From Thiomonas bhubaneswarensis (GTDB taxonomy: Bacteria > Pseudomonadota > Gammaproteobacteria > Burkholderiales > Burkholderiaceae_C), in the NCBI RefSeq assembly GCF_001418255.1, contig NZ_LIPV01000012.1:1-55240 (forward strand): 55,240 bases of DNA, given 5' to 3'. The stretch's first letter is position 1. Each line of letters starts with the position of its first letter. Below are positions 25,711 to 33,580 of the stretch, one piece after another. Below the pieces are notes generated by a model. The model was not told where the DNA came from and searched no databases. It saw only the letters and a program-made list of their open reading frames with translations. The translations under genes and the position numbers were made by a program.

Positions 25711-27195
25711 ATGTCAATGTTGCGCATTTTCTCGCTCAGCCTGCTGCTTCTGGCCGCCAGCCGCCTGCTGGGGCTGGTGCGGGACGTGGTGGTGGCCACG
25801 CAGTTCGGCCTCTCCGGGCATGCCGATGCCGCATTGGTCGTGTTGTCGTTTCCCGACCTCGCGGTGAGCCTGCTGTGGGGGGCGGCCATTCCTGCGGTGA
25901 TGGTGCCGCGCATGGCCGGGCGCGATGCCGTGCATATCGCTGCCGAGGGCGCGCGCTGGTCGCGGCTGGCGACCGTGCTCTTCATCCTGGCGGGCATGGT
26001 CGTGTGGTGGGGGCAGCACCTGATCGTGCATCTGCTGGCCCCGGGGCTGGATGCGTCTGAAGCCGCTCTGGCGGCGCAGGCGCTGGGGTGGTCCGCCCTT
26101 GTCGCCCTGCCCGCGGGCGCGGTGGCCATGGTGGGCAACGCCATGCTGCAGGCGCAGGGGCGGCTGCAATGGCAGTACACGGGGCAGGTGGTGTTCAACC
26201 TGAGTCTGATCGGCGGGCTGATCGTTGCGGCGCATACAGGTCAGTTCACCTGGGTGACCCTGGGTGTGGCCGTCGCCGCGCTGGCGCGGCTCGTGCTGAT
26301 GCGACGGGCCAGCCGAATGGCAACGCCGGGCGCGGTGTCGGGCCAAGTCTGGCCGGACATGGCCAGTCTGCGCGCCCTGGTGCTGGCGCTCGCGGCTTCG
26401 GGGCTGACGGTGCTCTACACCCTGGCCGCCCGCGCGCTGATGTCCGATGCCGGGCCTGGGCAGCTCGGCGTGTTTCAGTATGCGCAGCGCGTGGGCGAGT
26501 TGCCGCTGCACACGGTGTTCGCCGTCGCCTCGGCGCTGGCGCTCGCCCGACTGAGCGCTGCGGAGAGTCAAGGCGATTCTGCCCGCGCACAGTCGGAGAC
26601 GCGCCAATGGCTGCAAGCGATGCTGTGGCTCTCTGCCCTCATCGCGCTGGCAGGCATGGTGGCCGCGCCCGGCATCGTCCGGCTGCTGTTCGGCTGGGGC
26701 CGGATGACCGCCGAGGCCCAGCAGCAGGTGACCGAGGCGATGCGCTGGATCCTGCTGCTGCTGCCACTGCAGGCAGCGCAACTGGTGCTGGCCACGCGGC
26801 TCAACAGCCACCGTCGCATCGCCGATCAGGTGCTGGGTTACGGCGCGGGGCTGGCGGCGCTGGCTGCGGTCGGCACGGTGCTTGCCGCCCAGCCCTGGCG
26901 CGGGCTGGCCGCCTACGGCGCCGCCTGGGCGGTGGCGGTGGCCGTGCTGTGGTGGCGACTGGCGCGACATCAGCGCGATGCCCAGTGGCGCAATGCCGCC
27001 GTGCTGCTGGGGGTGCTGCTGATTCTCGCCGCCGCGGGTGCGGCGCTGCACGCCGCAGCCCTGCCCTGGGCGGTGGCTCTGGTCGCGGCGGCCTTGCTGT
27101 TTGCGGCGGGCGTGGCGGCGCTGCTGCGCTTCGATCCGCTGGGGCGGCTGGTGCGCGATCGCTACACTTCCCGTCGGCTGCGCCGCGCATCCTGA
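25711..27195 (+). CDS. MurJ/MviN-family lipid-linked glycan flippase (divergent)
   Basis: This 494-residue integral membrane protein has about 13-14 hydrophobic helices and an N-terminus, LAASRLLGLVRDVVVATQFG, that matches the MVF start (SRxxGLxR). MurJ flips lipid II; this copy differs from standard MurJ in its arginine-rich and cavity regions and heads a glycan operon, so a dedicated role in flipping another undecaprenyl-linked sugar is more likely. ATG at 25711 is used. The next gene begins 15 bp later. I cannot tell whether the genome has a second, housekeeping murJ. Confidence 0.75.
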   Translation: MSMLRIFSLSLLLLAASRLLGLVRDVVVATQFGLSGHADAALVVLSFPDLAVSLLWGAAIPAVMVPRMAGRDAVHIAAEGARWSRLATVLFILAGMVVWWGQHLIVHLLAPGLDASEAALAAQALGWSALVALPAGAVAMVGNAMLQAQGRLQWQYTGQVVFNLSLIGGLIVAAHTGQFTWVTLGVAVAALARLVLMRRASRMATPGAVSGQVWPDMASLRALVLALAASGLTVLYTLAARALMSDAGPGQLGVFQYAQRVGELPLHTVFAVASALALARLSAAESQGDSARAQSETRQWLQAMLWLSALIALAGMVAAPGIVRLLFGWGRMTAEAQQQVTEAMRWILLLLPLQAAQLVLATRLNSHRRIADQVLGYGAGLAALAAVGTVLAAQPWRGLAAYGAAWAVAVAVLWWRLARHQRDAQWRNAAVLLGVLLILAAAGAALHAAALPWAVALVAAALLFAAGVAALLRFDPLGRLVRDRYTSRRLRRAS

Positions 27196-27209
27196 CCCTT
27201 TCTCACACG

Positions 27210-28031
27210 ATGGACTTCATCCAGATCACCAACGACCCCGACTTTGCCGCTTTTGCCGTGAGCTGTGGCGTGGCGCGCATCATGGTGGACCTGGAGCAGC
27301 ACGGCAAGCAGGAACGGCAAGGGGGGCTGGGCACCTTCATTTCCGATCACGTCCCGGCCGACGTGCCCAAGGTGCGGCGGGCGGTGCCGCATGCCGATTT
27401 GATTGTGCGCATCAACCCGCTGCACCGCGACAGCGGCGCAGAAATCGACCGCGCGATCGCCGATGGCGCCAGCCACCTGATGCTGCCGATGTTCCGCAGT
27501 GCCGAGGTGCTCGCCCAGTTCGTTGCGCTGGTGGCCGGACGGACACGCACCATCGCCCTGCTGGAAACGCGCGACGCGTTGCAAACCCTGCCGGAGTGGG
27601 CAGGTCTTGCCGGTCTGGACGAGATCTACGTGGGCCTCAACGACCTGCACCGCGAACTGGGGCTGAGCTTCATGTTCGAGCCGCTGGCCGACGGGGTGGT
27701 CGATCGCGTCGCGGCGGAGGCGAAGCAGCACGGCAAACGCTTCGGCTTTGGCGGCATCGCCCGCCTCGACGAAGGTCTGCTGCCCGGACGCGTGGTGCTG
27801 GGCGAGCATCTGCGTCTGGGTTCGAACAGCGTGATTCTCTCGCGCACTTTCAACCGCGAGCGCATCGAAGCCCCCGACTCAGACTGGCATGGCATTTACG
27901 CCGAAGAGATCAGGAGGCTGCGCCATGCCGCGCAGGTGCTGGCGCAGCGCGAGCCTGCGGAGGTCGAGAGCGACCGTCTGCTGGCGATGGACCTGATCCG
28001 GCGCGTGGCGCAAACCTTGAACGCGCGCTGA
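27210..28031 (+). CDS. HpcH/HpaI aldolase/citrate lyase-family protein
   Basis: The 273-residue protein has a TIM-barrel family pattern: MVDLEQHG near the N-terminus, ALLETRDALQTLPEWA with the metal-binding glutamate, EIYVGLNDLHRELG with the second acidic ligand, and FGFGGIAR. Family members make or break C-C bonds with pyruvate or oxaloacetate-type donors. In a locus that also has a phosphoenolpyruvate-using synthase, it could supply or modify an acidic sugar, but the substrate is not known. ATG at 27210 is used. It lies between the flippase and the sugar-phosphate transferase. Confidence 0.72.
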   Translation: MDFIQITNDPDFAAFAVSCGVARIMVDLEQHGKQERQGGLGTFISDHVPADVPKVRRAVPHADLIVRINPLHRDSGAEIDRAIADGASHLMLPMFRSAEVLAQFVALVAGRTRTIALLETRDALQTLPEWAGLAGLDEIYVGLNDLHRELGLSFMFEPLADGVVDRVAAEAKQHGKRFGFGGIARLDEGLLPGRVVLGEHLRLGSNSVILSRTFNRERIEAPDSDWHGIYAEEIRRLRHAAQVLAQREPAEVESDRLLAMDLIRRVAQTLNAR

Positions 28032-28037
28032 ACCTCC

Positions 28038-28595
28038 GTGGCCAAACGTCTGTTCGACATCGTGCTGGCACTGCTGGCGCTGTTGCTGCTTTCGCCCGTG
28101 ATGCTCGCCGCCGCGCTGGCCGTGTGGCTGGACTCAGGCCGACCCGTGCTGTTCGCACAGACCCGCGTGGGGCGAGGCACCCAGCCGTTTCAGCTCTACA
28201 AATTCCGCAGCATGGTGGTGGATGCGCCCCGCCTCGGTTCTCACTCTACGGCGCAGAACGATCCGCGCATCACCCGCGTCGGCCGCATCCTGCGGCGCAG
28301 CAGCGTGGACGAACTGCCGCAACTGTTCAACGTGCTGCGAGGCGACATGAGCCTGGTCGGCCCGCGCCCCGACGTGCCGGCGCAGCGCGGCAACTACACC
28401 GAGGAACAATGGGCCCTGCGCCATCGCGTGCGGCCGGGCATCACCGGCCTCGCCCAGGCCCTCTACCGCTCGCGCGCCACACCGCAGCAGCGGCTGCAGG
28501 CCGATCTCGACTACGCACAGCATCATGGTCTGCTGGTCGATCTGCGCATCATCGGCCTTACTGTGCTGCAACTTTTCCGGCGCAGTGCCAACTGA
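28038..28595 (+). CDS. PglC/WecP-type undecaprenyl-phosphate sugar phosphotransferase
   Basis: This enzyme starts a lipid-linked oligosaccharide by moving a sugar phosphate from a nucleotide sugar to undecaprenyl phosphate at the inner membrane. The 185-residue protein is the short monotopic form: [20 protein letters not shown] forms the re-entrant helix, then [37 protein letters not shown] with the catalytic Asp-Glu, and RPGITGLAQ. The start is GTG at 28038. Its presence implies that the operon builds a glycan on a lipid carrier. Confidence 0.88.
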   Translation: MAKRLFDIVLALLALLLLSPVMLAAALAVWLDSGRPVLFAQTRVGRGTQPFQLYKFRSMVVDAPRLGSHSTAQNDPRITRVGRILRRSSVDELPQLFNVLRGDMSLVGPRPDVPAQRGNYTEEQWALRHRVRPGITGLAQALYRSRATPQQRLQADLDYAQHHGLLVDLRIIGLTVLQLFRRSAN

Positions 28596-28624
28596 CTTGC
28601 GCACCAAAACACGACAATCCCGCC

Positions 28625-30427
28625 ATGTGTGGAATTTATGGATTTTTCGACCGCTCGGCGCAAAACCTGAGCGAGCAGGCCCTCGCCGCGATGGGCACCA
28701 GCCTGATCCATCGCGGCCCGGATGACAGCGGCACCTTCACCGCGCCCGGAGTGGCCATCGGCAACCGCAGGCTGTCCATTATCGACATCGCGGGCGGCCA
28801 CCAACCCTTCGTGAGCGACGACGGGCGCATCGCTCTGGTGCAGAACGGCGAGATCTTCAACCATGTGGAACTGCGTGCCGAAGCGCAGCGCCAGGGCGTG
28901 CGCTTTCAATCCGATCACAGCGACACCGAGGTCTTGCTGCGGCTGTTTGAGCGTGAAGGGCTGGCCTTTCTGCCGCGACTCAACGGCATGTTCGCCATCG
29001 CCATCTGGGACGGGCGCGACCCCGAACGCCCCCGACTTCATCTGGTGCGCGACCGCATCGGCGTCAAGCCGCTGTTCGTGCATGACGACGGCCAAGGCAT
29101 CCTGTTCGGCTCCGAGATCAAGGCCGTGCTCGCCGCGCTGCCAGGGCGCTCCGCGCTCGATCTGCCCGCGCTGCAGCACTACCTCGCCTACAACTACGTT
29201 CCACCGCCGTTCACCCTGTTCGAGGGTATCCGCCACGTCATGCCGGGCACGGTGCTGACCGTCGATGGCACCGGCAGCCACACCCACCGCTGGTGGAGCC
29301 TGTCCGAGCAGACACCCACGCCGCAGAACTTCACCGCATGGCAGGAAGCCTGTCTCGCCCTGCTCGACGATGCCGTGCGCCTGCGCCTGCGCGCCGATGT
29401 GCCCTTCGGCGCATTTCTCTCGGGCGGGGTGGATTCGAGCAGCGTCGTGGCGCTCATGGCACGACACATGCGCGAGCCCGCCCGCACTTTCTGCATCGGC
29501 TTTCCCGACCCGCGCTTCGACGAATCGCCCTACGCCCGCGAAGCCGCGCAGCGCTTCGGCACCACGCACCGCGAGCGCATCGTGCAGCCCGACATGCTCG
29601 ACGACTGGGGCCGCGTGCTGTGGCACTGCGACCAGCCGCATGGCGACGCCTCGTTCATGCCCACACGCGAGGTTTCGCGCCTTGCGGTGCAGGATGTGAA
29701 AGTCGTACTCACCGGCGACGGCGGCGACGAGTTGTTCGCCGGTTACGACAAATACGCCAGCTTCCAGGCCGACCCCGCGCTCCGCGACCTGCCCGCCGCC
29801 GATTTCGCCCGGCACTATGTCGAGCACACAGGTCTGTTCGGCGAGCAGGCCAGAGCCGCGCTGTTCCAGCCCTGGCTGCGCCAGAAGCTGGCCGATGTGG
29901 ACAGCGTGCGCGACGTCGCCGCGCCGTGGTTCGAGCAGGCCGCGCACTTCGACCGCGTCAACCAGATGCTGTTTCTGGACATGATGTTGCTGCTGCCCGG
30001 AAACAACCTCGTCAAGCCCGACCGCATGGGCATGTCGGTGTCCTTGGAGGCACGCACGCCGTTCCTCGACTGGCGCATGATGGAGTTCGCCTTCCGCGCG
30101 CCCGGCGACACCAAGCTCAAGGACGGCGACAAGAAGCATTGGTTCAAGCGCGCGGTCGAACCGCTCATTGGCGCCGACCTCGCGCATCGCAAGAAGCAGA
30201 TGTTCACCGTCCCCATCGGCGAGTGGTTCCGCGGGCCGCGCAAGGCATGGCTGGCCGATCTGCTGTTCGCCCCCACCGCGCTCGGCGCACAACTGTTCAA
30301 CGCCGACACGGTGCGCAAACTATTCGACGATCATGTCTCAGGCGCGGCCAATCACACCCGCGAGCTGCGCGCGCTGGCCGCGCTGGAGCTTTGGGCGCAG
30401 CAGTTCGAGCCTATGTTGCCGACATGA
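28625..30427 (+). CDS. AsnB-type glutamine-dependent amidotransferase
   Basis: The 600-residue protein has the Ntn glutaminase half with Cys2 (MCGIYGFFDR) and the synthetase half with the ATP loop LSGGVDSSS and GDGGDELFAGYDKY. Housekeeping asparagine synthetase B is the nearest well-known relative, but copies in glycan loci commonly amidate a sugar carboxylate. Its place between a sugar-phosphate transferase and a glycosyltransferase-like gene favours that role, for example on a uronic or nonulosonic acid. The stop overlaps the next start (ATGA). Confidence 0.85.
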   Translation: MCGIYGFFDRSAQNLSEQALAAMGTSLIHRGPDDSGTFTAPGVAIGNRRLSIIDIAGGHQPFVSDDGRIALVQNGEIFNHVELRAEAQRQGVRFQSDHSDTEVLLRLFEREGLAFLPRLNGMFAIAIWDGRDPERPRLHLVRDRIGVKPLFVHDDGQGILFGSEIKAVLAALPGRSALDLPALQHYLAYNYVPPPFTLFEGIRHVMPGTVLTVDGTGSHTHRWWSLSEQTPTPQNFTAWQEACLALLDDAVRLRLRADVPFGAFLSGGVDSSSVVALMARHMREPARTFCIGFPDPRFDESPYAREAAQRFGTTHRERIVQPDMLDDWGRVLWHCDQPHGDASFMPTREVSRLAVQDVKVVLTGDGGDELFAGYDKYASFQADPALRDLPAADFARHYVEHTGLFGEQARAALFQPWLRQKLADVDSVRDVAAPWFEQAAHFDRVNQMLFLDMMLLLPGNNLVKPDRMGMSVSLEARTPFLDWRMMEFAFRAPGDTKLKDGDKKHWFKRAVEPLIGADLAHRKKQMFTVPIGEWFRGPRKAWLADLLFAPTALGAQLFNADTVRKLFDDHVSGAANHTRELRALAALELWAQQFEPMLPT

Positions 30428-31704
30428 GCAGCCGCCCGTCCATCCTTGCCGTGGCCTATGGCGGAGGTCATATCGCCATGATGCTGTCGGTGCTGCGAGC
30501 GCTACGCACGCGGCTTCCCCATCTCGACATCGCCCTGCTGGCCCTCACCACCGCCGCGCGCGTGGCGCGCGAAGCCGGCGAACACCCGCTGGGCTATGCC
30601 GATCTGCTACACCTGCTCTCGTCTGAGGAGCAAGCCCGGGCGCTGACGCTCGGCCGCGCGCTGCTGGAGGGCAACTCGCACCCCGACATTCCCGCGGCCG
30701 AAAGCGTGGCCTATCTCGGCATCAACGCCTGGGACCTGCAGCAGCAACTCGGCGCCGATGCCGCGCAAGCGCTGCTCCAAACCCGTGGGCGCCAGGTCTT
30801 TCATCCCCTGCATTTCTTTCGGCGCATCGTCGCCCACCTTCGGCCCGTTCTGGTGCTGGCCACCAACTCGCCGCGCAGCGAATTTGCGGCGATCGACGCC
30901 GCCAGCGAAGCAGGCATCCCGACCTTGGCAATGCTCGATCTTTTCGCCCTGCCGGGCGATGCTTTCGCCGCGCGCAACCGCTACCCCAGCCGGGTGTGCG
31001 TCTTGTCCGATGCCGTGCGCAACAACCTCATCCGCGCTGGTTGGCCGCCCGAGCGCATCGCCGTCACCGGCAATCCGGCCTTCGATGCGCTGAGCGCCCC
31101 GCAGATCCGCGCAGCCGGGCTTGAGATGCGCAAGCAGCTAGGCGCTCCGCACAGGCGCTTGGTGCTCCTCGCGCTGCAACCCGAGCCCGCCACGCATCCG
31201 GCCTCGCCCGGTCGCGAAGGCGACCCGCATCTGCCCGAGCGGGTGCTGCAGGCCTGCATCGACAGCGTGCGGGCTCATCCCGACTGGACGCTGATCGTGC
31301 GCCCGCACCCTTCCCAGCTCGCCCCCGCTCTGCCCGACGACTCGCAACTGCGCCTGTCGCCATCCAGCGAGCCGCTGCACCCGCTGCTGCACGCCGTGGA
31401 CGCCGTCATCACCGGCACATCCACTGTCGCCCTCGAAGCGCATCTTGCAGACAAGCGCGTGCTGCAACTGCTCGATTCCATCGCCGCGCCCGCCATGCCT
31501 TATGTCGCGCTGGGCGTGGCCGACGCCGCCTGTCACCTCAGCGATCTGCCGCAGGCGCTCGCCGCCCTGCTCGCGCTGCCGGCAAAAACGCCCACCACGC
31601 GGGTAAGTGCACACGCCGCGGCAGACCAGGTGAGCGAGCAGGCGCTGGCTTTGCTCGCATCCCGCAATCGTCCTGTGCCCTCTGCCCTTGGCCTGAACCC
31701 ATGA
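30424..31704 (+). CDS. GT-B-fold protein, glycosyltransferase or UDP-sugar 2-epimerase-like
   Basis: I do not recognise a precise family. The 426-residue protein begins AVAYGGGHIAMMLSVLRAL, like the substrate-entry loop of GT-B enzymes. It has an RNRYPSRVCVLSDAVRNNLI segment, IAVTGNPAFDAL, WTLIVRPHPSQL and the late VITGTSTVALEAHLADKRVL that resembles the nucleotide-binding end of UDP-GlcNAc 2-epimerases and CDP-glycerol or polysialic acid transferases (RPHP). It may transfer the activated nonulosonate made by the next two genes, or stand in for the missing NeuC-type hydrolase. It overlaps both neighbours by 4 bp. Confidence 0.6.
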   Translation: MSSRPSILAVAYGGGHIAMMLSVLRALRTRLPHLDIALLALTTAARVAREAGEHPLGYADLLHLLSSEEQARALTLGRALLEGNSHPDIPAAESVAYLGINAWDLQQQLGADAAQALLQTRGRQVFHPLHFFRRIVAHLRPVLVLATNSPRSEFAAIDAASEAGIPTLAMLDLFALPGDAFAARNRYPSRVCVLSDAVRNNLIRAGWPPERIAVTGNPAFDALSAPQIRAAGLEMRKQLGAPHRRLVLLALQPEPATHPASPGREGDPHLPERVLQACIDSVRAHPDWTLIVRPHPSQLAPALPDDSQLRLSPSSEPLHPLLHAVDAVITGTSTVALEAHLADKRVLQLLDSIAAPAMPYVALGVADAACHLSDLPQALAALLALPAKTPTTRVSAHAAADQVSEQALALLASRNRPVPSALGLNP

Positions 31705-32399
31705 CCACCATCGCCACCATCTGCGCCCGCGGCGGCAGCAAAGGCCTGCCGGGCAAGAACATCCTGCCCTTTGCGGGGCTGCCGCTCATTCATCACAGCA
31801 TCCGCTATGCGCTGCAGCATCCAGTCATCGGCGCCGTTTATGTGTCCACCGACGACGCCAAGATCGCGCAAATCGCCCGCGAAGCAGGCGCCATCGTTCC
31901 CTATCTGCGTCCGCCCGAACTGGCGCGCGACGACAGCCCCAAGCTGCCGGTTATCGAACACCTCGTGGCCCATCTCGAAGCGCAGAGACAAATCGTCACC
32001 CGCATCGTCGATCTGCAACCCACCTCACCGCTGCGCGCGCCCGAAGACCTCGACGGCTGTCTCGCCCGCGCCGAAGCGCCGGACGCGCCGGGGCTGGTGG
32101 TCAGTGTGTTCGACAGCGGCTTCAACCCCTATTTCAACCTCGTCGAGGAGCAGCCCGACGGCAGCGTCAGCATCAGCAAGGGCGGTGGCTTGGCCACCCG
32201 CCAGAGCGCGCCGAAAGTCTGGGCGCTCAACGGCTCGATCTACGTCTGGCGCCGCGAAGCCCTGGCTCATGCCGCGCAGCACGGACTGTGGAGCGTGAGC
32301 GTGGCCGCCCATGCCATGCCCCCGAAGCGGTCGGTGGACATCGACACCGCCGACGATTTTGCTCTTGCCGAATGGTTGCACCATCGGCAGCCAACATGA
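31701..32399 (+). CDS. CMP-N-acylneuraminate (nonulosonate) cytidylyltransferase
   Basis: The enzyme activates a nine-carbon acidic sugar with CTP to give the CMP-sugar donor. The 232-residue protein has the CTP-binding loop CARGGSKGLPGKNILP (8-23), VYVSTDDAKIAQIA, DLQPTSPLR and the late KRSVDIDTADDFALAEW with the metal-binding aspartates. It is NeuA/PseF/LegF-like; which nonulosonate (sialic, legionaminic, pseudaminic) it uses cannot be decided here. Its stop overlaps the next start. Confidence 0.88.
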   Translation: MTTIATICARGGSKGLPGKNILPFAGLPLIHHSIRYALQHPVIGAVYVSTDDAKIAQIAREAGAIVPYLRPPELARDDSPKLPVIEHLVAHLEAQRQIVTRIVDLQPTSPLRAPEDLDGCLARAEAPDAPGLVVSVFDSGFNPYFNLVEEQPDGSVSISKGGGLATRQSAPKVWALNGSIYVWRREALAHAAQHGLWSVSVAAHAMPPKRSVDIDTADDFALAEWLHHRQPT

Positions 32400-33448
32400 A
32401 CTTAACGTCCGCCATGCCCCGCGACCGCGTCTTTCTCATCGCCGAAGCCGGCGTCAATCACAACGGCCAGCTCGACCTGGCGCTGCAACTCGTCGAAGCC
32501 GCCCGCGAAGCAGGAGCCGACGCGGTCAAGTTCCAGACCTTTCGCGCCGAAGACCTCGCTCTGCCCGGCACCGCCACCGCCGCCTACCAGCAGGGCGCCA
32601 CTGGCGAGACCGATCAGTTCGCCATGCTGCGCAAGCTCGAACTCAGCGCCGAACAGCACCGCATCATCGCCGCGCATTGCGAGCGGGTCGGCATCGAGTT
32701 CATGTCCACCCCGTTCTCCGAAGATGCGGTCGATCTGCTGACTAGTCTTGGCGTGCGGCGGCTCAAGCTGTCGTCCGGCGAGATCGTCAATAGATCTCTG
32801 TTGACCAAGGCCGCTGCCACAGGTTTGCCGCTCATCCTTTCCACCGGCATGGCGACCCTGGCTGAAGTCAGGCAGGCCGTCGGCTGGGTGCGGGCGGCCT
32901 GGGCAGAACGCGGGGGAGACACACCGGCGCTCACCTTGCTGCAATGCACCTCCGCCTACCCCGCGCCCGACGATGCGCTCAATCTGCGCGCCATCGCCAC
33001 GCTGCGCGACGAAACCGGCCTGCCCACAGGCTATTCCGACCACAGCCTGGGCAACGTCGCCGCTCTCGCTGCCGTGGCGCTTGGGGCCTGCGTGATCGAA
33101 AAGCACATCACCCTCGACCGCGCCCTGCCCGGCCCCGATCACAAAGCGTCGAGCGAACCTGCCGAGTTTGCCGCCCTGGCGCGCGACATCCGCCGCATCG
33201 AAGCCATGTTGGGCGACGGCATCAAGGCGCCGCGTCCCGACGAGATCGACGTGCTCAAGGTCGCACGCCGCAGCGTGGTGCTGGCCACCGCCCTGCCCGC
33301 AGGCACCGTGTTGCAACGCGAACATCTGCAACTGCGCCGCCCGGCCAGCGGCATCCCCGCCGCCGATCTCGACAACGTCATCGGCCGACGTCTGCTCGCC
33401 GACGCCGCTGCGGGCACGGTGCTGCAGTGGGCGCACCTTGAGCGCTGA
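32396..33448 (+). CDS. N-acetylneuraminate (nonulosonate) synthase with SAF domain
   Basis: The enzyme condenses phosphoenolpyruvate with a six-carbon amino sugar to make the nine-carbon acid. The 350-residue protein has the TIM-barrel NeuB motifs IAEAGVNHNGQLDLA, DAVKFQTF, FMSTPFSEDAVD, KLSSGEI and GYSDHSLG, then VIEKHITLDR, and a C-terminal antifreeze-like SAF domain from about residue 285. Activity normally needs the domain-swapped SAF partner, which is present. It ends the operon; an inverted-repeat element follows 10 bp later. Confidence 0.9.
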   Translation: MNLTSAMPRDRVFLIAEAGVNHNGQLDLALQLVEAAREAGADAVKFQTFRAEDLALPGTATAAYQQGATGETDQFAMLRKLELSAEQHRIIAAHCERVGIEFMSTPFSEDAVDLLTSLGVRRLKLSSGEIVNRSLLTKAAATGLPLILSTGMATLAEVRQAVGWVRAAWAERGGDTPALTLLQCTSAYPAPDDALNLRAIATLRDETGLPTGYSDHSLGNVAALAAVALGACVIEKHITLDRALPGPDHKASSEPAEFAALARDIRRIEAMLGDGIKAPRPDEIDVLKVARRSVVLATALPAGTVLQREHLQLRRPASGIPAADLDNVIGRRLLADAAAGTVLQWAHLER

Positions 33449-33458
33449 ACCGGCGCTA

Positions 33459-33565
33459 GGAGCCTGTCGGGCTTGGCGCGCGTAAGGCGAAAAATGGGCA
33501 TGCGGATGCCATGTGGCGGCGCAGGGCCATTTTGCAGCCCGCGATCTTCAAGCCCGACAGGCTCC
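33459..33565. repeat. inverted-repeat element, copy 1 (107 bp)
   Basis: GGAGCCTGTCGGGCTTG (33459-33475) is perfectly repeated in inverse at 33549-33565. The inside contains GGGCATGCGGATGCCATGTG and GCAGGGCCATTTTGCAGCCC, both found again in copy 2 at 45084-45247. It lies in the 132-bp space between the convergent neuB-like and metC-like genes and could form a long hairpin. No coding potential is seen. It looks like a REP- or MITE-type non-autonomous element. Confidence 0.8.
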
Positions 33566-33580
33566 CAGTCTCCTCCCCGC

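Noticed and set aside
28523-30292. A 589-codon antisense frame across the AsnB-like gene
   Set aside because: It lies over a gene with intact catalytic motifs and has no start signal or similarity of its own.
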